From CALINB01 sp938045325 (GTDB taxonomy: Bacteria; Pseudomonadota; Alphaproteobacteria; Rhodospirillales; CALINB01), in the NCBI GenBank assembly GCA_038114465.1, contig JAYNQW010000014.1, positions 35,442 to 99,441 of the forward strand: a stretch of DNA of 64,000 nucleotides. Reading direction: 5' to 3'. Position numbers and translations under genes: made by a program. The notes beneath the pieces were generated by a model. That model saw nothing but the letters and a program-made list of their open reading frames with translations, was not told the origin of the DNA and ran no database searches. Position 1 is the stretch's first letter, and each line of letters opens with the position of its first letter. Below are positions 51,501 to 60,281 of this stretch, in pieces.

Positions 51501-52553
51501 TCAGTTCATCCCCAACTCATCGGCCATGCCGTACTCGGCAGCAAGGCCGGAGAGTTTTTTCCAGGTGTTGTCGTCGATGGTGATGCCTTCCTTGAGCCCC
51601 TTCAGGGTGCGTTCGTGCTCGATTTCGCCCGGGTAATAGACTTTATCGTATCCTTTCGCCGGTGGCGTGGTGTTCAGGTATTCGGCGAACTCGGTGATTT
51701 CGCCTTTGAACGTTTCGAGATCGCGGAACGCGGCGACATTGAAGACCGCCATGAACGAACCGTCGTTGTGCGGCCCGTCCGGGTTCACCCCGAAGCCAAG
51801 CCCCGGCAGCAGGGCGGAGAAAATCTCCACCATCGCCGATAGACCGTAGCCTTTGTAGCCTTCAGAACCACCCAGCGGCAGCAGTGCGCCGCCTTGCTTC
51901 AACTGGGTCGGGTCGCTCGTCGGGTTGCCGTCCTTATCGAGCAGCCAGCCGAGCGGCACCTCGGTGCCGCGTGCAACCGCGACGTTGATCTTGCCGGCCG
52001 CGGCGGCGGCGGTTGAAAAGTCGATATGAAAGGCCCCGTCCAGGTTTGAAGGCATGGCAATCGCAATCGGATTGGTGCCGAGGCGTTTTTCCTTACCGCC
52101 GAACGGCACCACATTCTTTTTCGTGCGCCCCGAGTCGCAGGTCATCATCGCGATCATGCCTTCCTTGGCGGCCATGATCGGATAATCCGCGACCCGCCCG
52201 ACGTGGCTTTGCTGATAAATCGTGCACGCCGCGACATTTGATGTCTTCGCCTTTTCGATGGTGAGCTTCATCGCCTTTTCCGAGACCACGTAACCGAGGC
52301 CCCAGTTGCCGTTGATCACGGTCGTGGTCGGGCTTTCTTTTTCGATCTCGAACGGCGCACCCGGCACGATGTGTCCGTCACCGATACGCGCGATATAGGT
52401 CGGAATGGAAATGATCCCATGGGAGTCGTGCCCGGCTAAATTGGCGCCGATGGAATGACGCGCGACGATTTCGGCTTCGTCTTCGGCCACACCGGCCCCC
52501 TCTAAAAGTCGTTTGGCTATATGTTGCAGCTTATCGGCAGCGACGGTCGGCAT
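51501..52553 (-). CDS. malate/L-lactate dehydrogenase (Ldh2) family oxidoreductase
   Basis: A 350-residue NAD(P)-dependent enzyme of the YlbC/Ldh2/ComC fold, distinct from Rossmann dehydrogenases. Seen are ARHSIGANLAGHDSHGIISIP with the catalytic His, NGNWGLGYVVSEKAM, GGKEKRLGTNPIAIAMP and LPLGGSEGYKGYGLSAMVEI. It could act on malate, sulfolactate, ureidoglycolate or similar 2-hydroxy acids. It is upstream of the isomerase-like GST in an apparent operon. Confidence 0.94.
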   Translation of the reverse strand: MPTVAADKLQHIAKRLLEGAGVAEDEAEIVARHSIGANLAGHDSHGIISIPTYIARIGDGHIVPGAPFEIEKESPTTTVINGNWGLGYVVSEKAMKLTIEKAKTSNVAACTIYQQSHVGRVADYPIMAAKEGMIAMMTCDSGRTKKNVVPFGGKEKRLGTNPIAIAMPSNLDGAFHIDFSTAAAAAGKINVAVARGTEVPLGWLLDKDGNPTSDPTQLKQGGALLPLGGSEGYKGYGLSAMVEIFSALLPGLGFGVNPDGPHNDGSFMAVFNVAAFRDLETFKGEITEFAEYLNTTPPAKGYDKVYYPGEIEHERTLKGLKEGITIDDNTWKKLSGLAAEYGMADELGMN

Positions 52554-52674
52554 GATCGGTTTTCCTCCAAGTGGGGTGTCATTAAATTTTGATTTTCAGA
52601 AGACTACCAAAGCCGCCGGTGATGGGATAGATGAAGAAGTCGCATTGAAACGATTTTTCACCGGAAGATTGTCG

Positions 52675-53337
52675 ATGATAAAGCCCCAACAACCTAACGG
52701 CACCGAGATCGAGCCTCCTGACGGCGTCGAAATCGAGAACAAAGAGACCGTCTACGACGGTTATTTCAAGGTCGATAAATACACCCTGAAACATCGCCAG
52801 TTTGAAGGCTCCTGGAGCGGCGGCTTCACCCGTGAAGTGTTCGAGCGCGGCCATGCCGTAGCCGTGCTGCTCTACGATGCCGACCTCGATCAGGTCGTGT
52901 TAATCGAGCAGTTCCGGATCGGCGCTTATGCCGCGCGTAATTATCATCATTGGGATGACGATCATTCCCCCTGGTTAATCGAGGTCGTCGCAGGTATGGT
53001 CGAGGAAGGCGAAAAGCTCGAGGACGTCGCCCGCCGGGAAGCCGTCGAAGAAGCGAATTGCGCCATTAAAGAACTTGTTCCCGTGACCCACTATCTGGCA
53101 AGCCCGGGCGGGACATCGGAGACCATGGCGATCTTTTGCGGTCAAATTGACGCTTCGAATGCCGGCGGCGTTCACGGCCTCGATCACGAAGACGAGGACA
53201 TCCGGGTGATCAGCGTGCCAACTTCGGAAGTGCTCATGATGCTCGATCAGGGGAAAATCAACAACGCGATGACCCTGATCGCCTTGCAGTGGTTCCGCCT
53301 CAATCACAAAAGTTTACGCACGAAATGGCGTTCTTGA
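52675..53337 (+). CDS. Nudix hydrolase (ADP-ribose pyrophosphatase type)
   Basis: A 220-residue Nudix protein. The Nudix box fits Gx5Ex7REUxEExGU: GMVEEGEKLEDVARREAVEE, followed by ANC. The preceding LIEQFRIGAYAA and the later LASPGGTSETMAIFCGQI are typical of the NudF/TrgB ADP-ribose pyrophosphatases. GGAAG lies 9 bases upstream of the ATG at 52675; longer in-frame starts overlap the divergent gene and are unlikely. Confidence 0.94.
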   Translation: MIKPQQPNGTEIEPPDGVEIENKETVYDGYFKVDKYTLKHRQFEGSWSGGFTREVFERGHAVAVLLYDADLDQVVLIEQFRIGAYAARNYHHWDDDHSPWLIEVVAGMVEEGEKLEDVARREAVEEANCAIKELVPVTHYLASPGGTSETMAIFCGQIDASNAGGVHGLDHEDEDIRVISVPTSEVLMMLDQGKINNAMTLIALQWFRLNHKSLRTKWRS

Positions 53338-53413
53338 TCGCCCCGAATTTGGCGGCTACTCTGCCGCTCAACCATAACAACAACCCCTTCTCAGGGCTTT
53401 CACAGGACATCTG

Positions 53414-54412
53414 ATGGATATACGCGACGGGTTTATCGAGAGCATCGGCAATACGCCGCTGATCAAGCTGCAAAAGGCTTCCGAGCTGACCGGCTGCAAC
53501 ATTCTGGCCAAGGCCGAGTTCATGAACCCGGGGCTATCGGTCAAGGATCGCGCCGCCCTCTACATCGTGCGCGATGCCGAGGAAAAAGGCCTGCTGCAAC
53601 CGGGCGGCGTCATCGTCGAAGGCACGGCGGGCAACACCGGGATCGGCCTCGCGCTGGTCGGCAACGCGCTCGGTTACCGCTCCGTCATCGTCATTCCGGA
53701 TACCCAAAGCGAAGAAAAAAAGGACATGCTGCGCCTCGCGGGTGCCGATCTGCGCCAGGTCCCGGCCGTGCCTTATAAGGACCCGAACAACTACGTGCAT
53801 TATTCCGAGCGCCTGGCGAAAGAGATCGCCGAAACGGAACCGAACGGTGCCATTTGGGCTAACCAGTTCGATAATGTCGCCAACCGCGACGGCCATTACA
53901 AATCGACCGGACCGGAGATTTGGCGGCAAACCGACGGCAAGGTGGACGGGTTTATCTGCGCGGTCGGGACCGGCGGCACCCTGGCGGGGATTTCCATGTT
54001 CCTCAAGGAAAAGAACAAGGACATCAAGATCGGTTTGGCCGATCCGGGCGGGGCGGCATTGTACGAATATTATAAAAACGGCGAGTTGAAAGCCGAAGGC
54101 ACGTCGATTTCAGAAGGCATCGGCCAGGGCCGTATCACGAAAAACATCGAGGAGATGGAAGTCGACTTTCCGTTTCGGGTGACCGACGAAGAAGCGCTGC
54201 CGATCGTGTTCAACTTACTGAAACAGGAAGGCCTCTGCATGGGGTTATCCACAGGCATCAATGTCGGCGGCGCTATTAAGCTTGCCCAGGAAATGGGACC
54301 CGGGCATACGATCGTTACGATTTTGTGCGACTACGGCACCCGCTATATGAGTAAAATCTTCAATCCGGCCTTCCTGAAAGAAAAAGGCCTGCCCTACCCC
54401 AATTGGCTCTAA
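53414..54412 (+). CDS. cysK: cysteine synthase A
   Basis: A 332-residue PLP enzyme that makes cysteine from O-acetylserine and sulfide. The PLP lysine is in FMNPGLSVKDRAALYI, the substrate loop is EGTAGNTGIGLALVG (the usual TSGNT is TAGNT), and the phosphate loop VGTGGTLAGISMFL. The Ser-to-Ala in the substrate loop is found in some alphaproteobacterial homologues and may affect specificity. It leads a plus-strand run with a hydrolase, a sulfurtransferase and cystathionine beta-lyase. Confidence 0.93.
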   Translation: MDIRDGFIESIGNTPLIKLQKASELTGCNILAKAEFMNPGLSVKDRAALYIVRDAEEKGLLQPGGVIVEGTAGNTGIGLALVGNALGYRSVIVIPDTQSEEKKDMLRLAGADLRQVPAVPYKDPNNYVHYSERLAKEIAETEPNGAIWANQFDNVANRDGHYKSTGPEIWRQTDGKVDGFICAVGTGGTLAGISMFLKEKNKDIKIGLADPGGAALYEYYKNGELKAEGTSISEGIGQGRITKNIEEMEVDFPFRVTDEEALPIVFNLLKQEGLCMGLSTGINVGGAIKLAQEMGPGHTIVTILCDYGTRYMSKIFNPAFLKEKGLPYPNWL

Positions 54413-54430
54413 TAGTCCGAGGAGAAACGA

Positions 54431-55186
54431 ATGTTACATTACCGTCGCGCCGGTTCCGGCCATCCGCTCGTGCTGCTACACGGTTTCGTCGGCGGATGCG
54501 ATTATTGGGTCATGCAGGAAGTCGGCCTGAAGCACGGATTTGACGTCATCTCCGTCGATCTGCCGGGTTTTGCTAAAAGTGCCAACGAGCCCGAACAGGA
54601 TACTCTCGAAGGCTACGCCAATTCGGTTTTGGAAGTCACCGACCACCTCGGGATCGAGAAGTTCTCCCTGCTCGGCTTCTCCATGGGTGGCATGATCGCG
54701 CAAGAACTCGCACACCGAAATCCGGAGAAGGTCGAAACGCTCATTCTTTACGGCTCATCGGCGGTCGGCGATCTACCGAGCCGGTTCGAATCCTGGGAGG
54801 CCTCCATCGAACGGCTTAAAACCCAAGGGGTCGAGGCGACCACGGATAAAACCGTCGCGACCTGGTTCGTCGACGGCGAAAACAGCCCGTTTCATGCTGC
54901 TTGCCGGGAAGCGTGCGGCGGGGCTTCAATCGATCACTGCATCAAGGTGATGCGCGCCATGCAAGGATGGGACTCACAATCCTGGCTGAACGAGCTGACC
55001 ATGCCGACATTGGTGCTGGTCGGCGACATGGACCGCTCGACGACGCCCGAGGACTCCTTTATTCTTTGGAAAGGTATTCCAAACGCGGAATTCTGCATCA
55101 TGCCCGGCTGTGCCCACGGCCCCCATTTGGAAGAACCCGAAATGTTCAACCGGATTTTGGAAAAGTTCCTGATCCGGCATCTGTAA
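54431..55186 (+). CDS. alpha/beta fold hydrolase
   Basis: A 251-residue hydrolase with nucleophile elbow LLGFSMGGMIAQELA, oxyanion HG in LLHGFVGGCDY, catalytic Asp in LVGDMDRSTTPED and His in CAHGPHLEEPE. GAGGAGAAACG precedes the ATG. Substrate is unknown; position in the sulfur amino acid group is the only hint. The next gene begins 15 bases later. Confidence 0.9.
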   Translation: MLHYRRAGSGHPLVLLHGFVGGCDYWVMQEVGLKHGFDVISVDLPGFAKSANEPEQDTLEGYANSVLEVTDHLGIEKFSLLGFSMGGMIAQELAHRNPEKVETLILYGSSAVGDLPSRFESWEASIERLKTQGVEATTDKTVATWFVDGENSPFHAACREACGGASIDHCIKVMRAMQGWDSQSWLNELTMPTLVLVGDMDRSTTPEDSFILWKGIPNAEFCIMPGCAHGPHLEEPEMFNRILEKFLIRHL

Positions 55187-55201
55187 TGGAAAAATAAAAA
55201 T

Positions 55202-56077
55202 ATGGATTACGTCAATCCGAATGCCTTGGTGAGCACCGACTGGCTTGCCGATCATCTTGAGGACCCGAATGTTCGGGTGATCGATGCATCGTTTCCGATT
55301 CCAGGCGATACAACCGATTACAAAGCCGAATTCCGCAAGGCCCATATCCCAAACGCGGTGTACTTCGATATCGATGAAATCGCCGATCAGGATACCGAAC
55401 TGCATCATATGCTCCCGACGGCGGATGAATTTGCCAATGCGGTCGGCAAACTCGGGATCGATAATGATCATCGCGTCATCGCTTATGACGTCGGCGGCGG
55501 ATATGCCGCGGCGGGACGGGCCTGGTGGATGTTCCGCGCGTTCGGCCACGATAAGGTCGCGGTGCTTAACGGCGGCTTGAACAAATGGCGTCATGAAGGA
55601 CGGCCGACGGAAAAAGGCAATGTGACATCACCACCGTCGCGGTTTTCAGCGACCTATCGCCCCGAACTCTGCCGGAATGTTGATCAAATGCTCGCGAACG
55701 TTACTGATCTGCAGTTTCAAGTTATCGACGCGCGCAGCGAGGGCCGGTTTTATGCCCGTGAGCCCGAACCCCGCGCCGGATCCCGCTCGGGACACATACC
55801 CGGCTCGAAGTGCATGTTTTACAAAGACTTCCTGCGCGAAGACGACGGCACTTTCAAATCTGCCGACGAGCTTCACCAAGCCTTCAAGCAGGCTGGTATT
55901 CAGTTTGATCAGCCGGCTGCCGCCTCTTGCGGTTCCGGTGTCACCGCCGCCATCCCGATCATGGCATTATATTTACTCGGTAATGAAAACGGCGCCATTT
56001 ACGACGCCTCTTGGTCAGAATGGGGCATGCGCGAGGACCTTCCCATTGCAACAGGGTCAGAAGAGACGACCCCATGA
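55202..56077 (+). CDS. sseA: 3-mercaptopyruvate/thiosulfate sulfurtransferase
   Basis: A 291-residue two-domain rhodanese. The N-terminal domain (LVSTDWLADHLEDPNVRVID) is inactive, and the C-terminal one carries the active-site Cys in AASCGSGVTAAI, the CGSGVTA loop being typical of mercaptopyruvate sulfurtransferases. It transfers sulfane sulfur from 3-mercaptopyruvate to thiols or cyanide. Its stop overlaps the metC start (ATGA), so translation is coupled. It is in the group with cysteine synthase and MetC. Confidence 0.94.
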   Translation: MDYVNPNALVSTDWLADHLEDPNVRVIDASFPIPGDTTDYKAEFRKAHIPNAVYFDIDEIADQDTELHHMLPTADEFANAVGKLGIDNDHRVIAYDVGGGYAAAGRAWWMFRAFGHDKVAVLNGGLNKWRHEGRPTEKGNVTSPPSRFSATYRPELCRNVDQMLANVTDLQFQVIDARSEGRFYAREPEPRAGSRSGHIPGSKCMFYKDFLREDDGTFKSADELHQAFKQAGIQFDQPAAASCGSGVTAAIPIMALYLLGNENGAIYDASWSEWGMREDLPIATGSEETTP

Positions 56078-57252
56078 AGAAAGACACCCGGATTACGACG
56101 ACGGGGCGCCGGCCGGATAAAAACTTCGGGATCGTCAATCCGCCGGTCTATCACGCCTCGACAGTTATCTATCCCTCGATGGCGGCCCTCGATCAAGCGC
56201 ATAAAGATCGCCGCAATGGCGTGAAAGGCGTTTATTACGGCCGTACCGGCACACCGACAACGCATGCGCTCGAAGACGCCGTCGCCGACCTTGAAGGCGG
56301 TGAGTGCTGCGTTGCCGTGCCTTCGGGCCTCGCCGCCATCGCCGCGGGCTTGGTCGCCTTTCTTGAAACCGGCGATCATCTGTTGATGACCGATAACGTT
56401 TACGATCCAACGAAAAGCCGCGTTTGCGAGGACTTGTTGAAAAAGTTCGGCGTCGAGACAACTTATTACGATCCGATGACCGGCAGCGGTATTGCTGATG
56501 CGATCAAAGAAAACACAAAGGTCGTCTTCGTCGAAAGTCCGGGGTCGCAAACGTTCGAGGTACAAGATATTCCGGCTATCGCTAAAGAGGCACACAAGAA
56601 AGGTGCCGTCGTGGTGATGGATAATACCTGGAGCGGTGGTTACTACTTCCAGCCCTTTGAACACGGTGTCGATGTTTCCGTGCACGCCGCGACCAAGTAT
56701 ATCGTCGGCCATTCCGATGCGATGCTGGGAACCGTCACCACCACAGAAGCATTGTTCCCCAAAATCAAATCGGCTGTGAATTCATTAGGCTATGCCGCAG
56801 CACCCGACGATTGCTATCTCGGTCTGCGCGGTCTGCGCTCGATCGCGGCCCGCCTTCCCCGGCATCAGGAAACCGGCCTGCTTCTCGCGAATTGGCTCGC
56901 CGAACAACCCGAAGTCGAGCGCGTGCTTCATCCGGCTCTGCCGAGCTGCCCGGGCCATGAATTTTGGAAGCGTGACTTTACCGGCTCATCCGGCCTGTTC
57001 GGCGTCGTTTTCAAGGAATTCTCCCCGAAAGCCTTGGCCGCCATGATCGACGGCATGGAATTGTTCCCCATCGGCTTTTCCTGGGGCGGTTATGAAAGCC
57101 TGATGGTGCCGACCTATCCGGCGGGCATGCGTTCAAACCCGCCTTGGCCGCACAAAGGCCCGAGTATCCGCATTCACGCCGGTCTCGAGGACCCGGACGA
57201 TCTCATCAAGGATCTCGAACAGGGCCTGAAACGGCTGTCCGGCACAAGCTGA
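56074..57252 (+). CDS. metC: cystathionine beta-lyase
   Basis: A 392-residue PLP enzyme of the Cys/Met metabolism class. Seen are NPPVYHASTVIYPS, YGRTGTPTTHALEDAVADLE, VMDNTWSGGYYFQPFEHGVD and the PLP Lys in SVHAATKYIVGHSDAMLG. The N-terminal MKKDTRITTTGRRPDKNFG fits MetC. It cleaves cystathionine to homocysteine, pyruvate and ammonia. The ATG overlaps the sulfurtransferase stop by 4 bases. Confidence 0.95.
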   Translation: MKKDTRITTTGRRPDKNFGIVNPPVYHASTVIYPSMAALDQAHKDRRNGVKGVYYGRTGTPTTHALEDAVADLEGGECCVAVPSGLAAIAAGLVAFLETGDHLLMTDNVYDPTKSRVCEDLLKKFGVETTYYDPMTGSGIADAIKENTKVVFVESPGSQTFEVQDIPAIAKEAHKKGAVVVMDNTWSGGYYFQPFEHGVDVSVHAATKYIVGHSDAMLGTVTTTEALFPKIKSAVNSLGYAAAPDDCYLGLRGLRSIAARLPRHQETGLLLANWLAEQPEVERVLHPALPSCPGHEFWKRDFTGSSGLFGVVFKEFSPKALAAMIDGMELFPIGFSWGGYESLMVPTYPAGMRSNPPWPHKGPSIRIHAGLEDPDDLIKDLEQGLKRLSGTS

Positions 57253-57324
57253 TAACGCCAAAGCGGCTTTATCGTTGACATCACCCCCCGAAAAGCCTGA
57301 TGGATAGCCCCGTTAGGAAAAACC

Positions 57325-57729
57325 ATGACCGATATTTCGCAAGCAACCATCGATCAGCTGCTCAAAGCCATCAAGTTTGACAAAAATGGCCTCGTGCCGG
57401 CCATCGCCCAACAACATGATACCGGTGAAGTCCTGATGATGGCCTGGATGAACCGGGATTCCATTGCCGAAACCCTGCAATCGGGCCAGGTTTGCTATTG
57501 GTCGCGCTCACGCAGTTCTCTGTGGCGCAAGGGCGAAACGTCGGGGCAGACGCAATCGCTTAAAGAATTTCGTTGGGATTGCGATAATGACACGCTATTG
57601 CTGCAGGTCGAGCAAACCGGCGTTGCTTGTCACACGGGGCGGCGGAATTGCTTTTTCAATGCCGTCCGGGATGGCAAAATCGTCGAAATTGCCGAGATCG
57701 AAATCGATCCGGCGAAACTGTATCGCTAA
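57325..57729 (+). CDS. hisI: phosphoribosyl-AMP cyclohydrolase
   Basis: A 134-residue enzyme of histidine biosynthesis that opens the adenine ring of phosphoribosyl-AMP. Seen are GLVPAIAQQHDTGEVLMMAWMN, CYWSRSRSSLWRKGETSGQ, and the metal-binding FRWDCDNDTLLLQVEQTGVACHTGRRNCF-type block. It is the monofunctional alphaproteobacterial form without HisE. No other his genes are adjacent. Confidence 0.96.
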   Translation: MTDISQATIDQLLKAIKFDKNGLVPAIAQQHDTGEVLMMAWMNRDSIAETLQSGQVCYWSRSRSSLWRKGETSGQTQSLKEFRWDCDNDTLLLQVEQTGVACHTGRRNCFFNAVRDGKIVEIAEIEIDPAKLYR

Positions 57730-57772
57730 GCCTGACGAATACGGCCAGGCTGTGGATAAATAGGAACCGAAT

Positions 57773-58393
57773 ATGCTGAAATTACTTGGCCGGGCCGACT
57801 CAATTAACGTGCAAAAGGTCATGTGGTGTCTTGAAGAATTGGGGCTCGAATATGAGCGAACCGATATCGGCGGCAAATTCGGCGGCAACCAAGAAGCCGA
57901 CTATATTGCTAAAAACCCGACGGGATTAATTCCGACATTGGTCGATGGCAATTTCACCTTATGGGAATCCCATTCCATCGTTCGTTATCTCATCGATGCT
58001 TACGGCAAATCACCCTGGTTGACTGACGATCCGAAAGCACGGGGTGTCGCCAACCAATGGATGGATTGGACATTGTTTACCTTGTGGCGGCCCATGGTGC
58101 TTTCGTATATCGGTCTTTACCGGACACCACCTGAAGATCGCGACAACGAAACGATCAACAAAGCTCTGGAACAATGGTCAAAACACAATCAACTTTTAGA
58201 TAATGTCCTTGCAAATTCTGATTATATCGCCGGCAATGAAATCAGCATGGGCGATCTCGCCGTCGGACCGTTCGTCTATCGTTGGTTGAACATGGACATT
58301 GAACATCCGAAGGTTTCAAATTTAGAAAAATACTATGCACGTTTAACGGAACGGCCGGCGTTTAAAAAACATGTTATGTTGCCTCTAACATAA
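57773..58393 (+). CDS. glutathione S-transferase family protein
   Basis: A 206-residue GST. The N-terminal thioredoxin-like domain is MLKLLGRADSINVQKVMWCL with GLIPTLVDGNFTLWESHSIV (cis-Pro and the glutathione-gamma-Glu-binding ES), and a helical C-terminal domain follows. The catalytic residue is probably Ser in ADSINVQK. Specific function unknown. It is 43 bases after hisI. Confidence 0.92.
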   Translation: MLKLLGRADSINVQKVMWCLEELGLEYERTDIGGKFGGNQEADYIAKNPTGLIPTLVDGNFTLWESHSIVRYLIDAYGKSPWLTDDPKARGVANQWMDWTLFTLWRPMVLSYIGLYRTPPEDRDNETINKALEQWSKHNQLLDNVLANSDYIAGNEISMGDLAVGPFVYRWLNMDIEHPKVSNLEKYYARLTERPAFKKHVMLPLT

Positions 58394-58461
58394 TTCGTGT
58401 AACTTATTGATATTATTTGATTATTCAAAACAACCAAATCGGCGCTCTAAAGGACACAACA

Positions 58462-58914
58462 ATGATTCAAGATTTTGATCGCGAGGCCCTTATCGATTTG
58501 CTGCAACAACTCAACAGCGATGATGATGAACAAGTGTTAGCCGCAGCACGTGCATTACGCGCCGGCATGCGGGCTTCGGGAAAAACTTGGGACGACTTAC
58601 TCCGTCAATCGGTTGATGAAATAGAATCCGATGATGATGACGAAGACGTGCCCGAAGCGAATGCAGAAGAATACGATGAAGAAGACGCCGATGATAACGA
58701 AGTGTCAGAAGACCGGACCCCATCGTCAGGCGGAGTCATGAGCGATGAAGAGGCGTTAAAGCTAATCGATAAAATGATTAAGAAGTTTAAGGTCTCGGCA
58801 ATGATGAAAGAAGAACTTGAGGGCTATATTGAAGACATTAAAGACGGCGAGTTTGAACCGGCCGACCGCCGTTACCTCCAATCCCTCCATGACCGCTTGG
58901 CAAAATCAAAATAG
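58462..58914 (+). CDS. acidic hypothetical protein
   Basis: A 150-residue protein from the ATG at 58462 (AAAGGA 7 bases upstream). The N-terminal 45 residues are helical (LIDLLQQLNSDDDEQVLAAA), the middle is a strongly acidic linker (ESDDDDEDVPEANAEEYDEE), and the C-terminal 60 residues look like a compact helical domain (DEEALKLIDKMIKKFKVSAM, then MKEELEGYIEDI). No family recognised. It could be a chaperone-like or DNA-mimic protein; this is only a guess from charge. Confidence 0.7.
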   Translation: MIQDFDREALIDLLQQLNSDDDEQVLAAARALRAGMRASGKTWDDLLRQSVDEIESDDDDEDVPEANAEEYDEEDADDNEVSEDRTPSSGGVMSDEEALKLIDKMIKKFKVSAMMKEELEGYIEDIKDGEFEPADRRYLQSLHDRLAKSK

Positions 58915-59462
58915 TGGTTTTGGTGCCCTGCCTTTCTATAATTTCAATGTCGCCTGCCTTAGAAACGTTTGTCATAATTTGTTAACACCGGGAGAACGCT
59001 GGAGAAATTCGATTGTCCCCAATTCTTGTGGATAAGGTTGTTGATAAATTAAAATTTGAAGGCAGATAAACAGGTTTCCGTTCGATTACACTCTGTTTGC
59101 TTAAAATTTGAGCAACAACCCAACCCCTTGTTTTATAAGAACTAATTCAGAATTTATTGCAGGCATTCAACATAGTCCCTGTCACGGGTTCTAGGCAAAA
59201 TGGATGAAGAACGGCTCATCCGCAATGTAGATATTTTCCAATAACGCTGCCTGTAATTTTAGAATTGAACGAACAAATTGCCGTCTAAATCTTCATTATT
59301 ATTGTCAAAAACCGGCTTTGGCATTCATGCTGTTACAATCGCTTGGCATTTTTATTGTCGATTATTAACAATAAAACGGGCGATTATTTATGCGCACTCT
59401 GTGCGCGCAAAACACCGCGACCAATCTTTTCGTTAGAAATTCTTTTGTTTTGTAAATTCGGG
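58915..59462. other. 548-bp gene-free AT-rich region with two DnaA-box-like 9-mers
   Basis: No convincing gene is seen. TGTGGATAA at 59027-59035 is a perfect DnaA box (TTATCCACA on the other strand), and TGTTGATAA at 59039-59047 is a one-mismatch copy in the same orientation. Elsewhere there are AT-rich stretches and a TTATTAACAATAAAA segment. Two boxes are too few to call an origin. Confidence 0.35.
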
Positions 59463-59648
59463 TTAAACCGAAATATTCACGATGTTGCCCCGACCGGATG
59501 AAGCGGCTGCAACGCTTTGCTTGAGTTGCTGGGTCGCCTGCTGGCTTAGTTCTACCGCAGCCCGCTGTTCAGCAATCGAGACTTGTTTTAATGCCGTTAA
59601 GGCGCCTTGGAGCCCTGAGCTCAAAACGACGCCGTCGATCGAAGCCAT
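59463..59648 (-). CDS. YjfB-like putative motility protein
   Basis: A 61-residue protein that matches the small 'putative motility protein' family (YjfB-like): LQGALTALKQVSIAEQRAAV, then a Gln/Ser-rich end (QQATQQLKQSVAAASSGRGN) and NIVNISV. AAAAGGAG lies upstream of the ATG. No flagellar genes are in the window, so the role is unproven. Confidence 0.72.
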   Translation of the reverse strand: MASIDGVVLSSGLQGALTALKQVSIAEQRAAVELSQQATQQLKQSVAAASSGRGNIVNISV

Positions 59649-59753
59649 ATTCCGTACTCCTTTTAAATCTGCTTTCTACAGACAAAAAAACCTTACCATA
59701 CCCGCGATACCCTGCCAATAAACAAGCGGGAACAATATAACATAAAATTGGTG

Positions 59754-59975
59754 TTAATCAGCGAATTGACCCAAGCCTTCGCCGCCAAAGGGGTCATCCC
59801 CTAACCCGGATCGGTGAAGATCGATGCAGTGAAGATAAGCCGGCGAGCCCGGTTCGATATTTTCAAACGTGACCTGATCTACGAGACATTGTTCGTGATA
59901 ATAGGCTTCCATCTCGGCATCGGTGGCGCAGCTCATAAGCAATAATGCTGTCCAGATGGCCATTGCGCACTTCAT
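59754..59975 (-). CDS. small lipoprotein, paralogue C of three
   Basis: A 73-residue protein with a lipobox (ALLLMSC) at residue 16 and then two further cysteines: YHEQC-LVDQVTFENIEPGSPAYLHC-IDLHRSGL. Similar to the two upstream genes; spacing to the previous one is 8 bases. Exported and lipid-anchored by inference. Function unknown. Confidence 0.65.
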   Translation of the reverse strand: MKCAMAIWTALLLMSCATDAEMEAYYHEQCLVDQVTFENIEPGSPAYLHCIDLHRSGLGDDPFGGEGLGQFAD

Positions 59976-59983
59976 GGTGGCAA

Positions 59984-60226
59984 TTAATCGTCAAAAAATT
60001 GGAAGCCAACGAGGCCCCGGGCATCAGGATCGTCATCCGGGCCGATACCGGATTCCTGTAATTCCAGACAATATTCAAAGGCCCCGTCGCCCGGCTCTAA
60101 ATCCACAAATGTCTCCCCGTCAAAACGGCAGACCTCACGGTCAAATGCCATTTCTTCAGCCGGCGTCATGCAAGCCGATAAAGAAATCAAGGTTAAGACC
60201 GCGAATATTGAAATAACGTGTTTCAT
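59984..60226 (-). CDS. small lipoprotein, paralogue B of three
   Basis: An 80-residue protein with a lipobox (LISLSAC) at residue 19 and the two-cysteine core: DREVC-RFDGETFVDLEPGDGAFEYC-LELQESGIGPDDD. This repeats the pattern of paralogues A and C. It starts 55 bases after paralogue A. Function unknown. Confidence 0.68.
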   Translation of the reverse strand: MKHVISIFAVLTLISLSACMTPAEEMAFDREVCRFDGETFVDLEPGDGAFEYCLELQESGIGPDDDPDARGLVGFQFFDD

Positions 60227-60281
60227 TTTATTACCAGGCTCAAGTATAGGCCGATAGTTATTAAGGCCCCGTTATGACCGC

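Noticed and set aside
58915..59462. Chromosomal replication origin
   Set aside because: Only two DnaA-box-like sites and no dnaA, hemE, parAB or rpmH neighbours; reported only as a weak finding.
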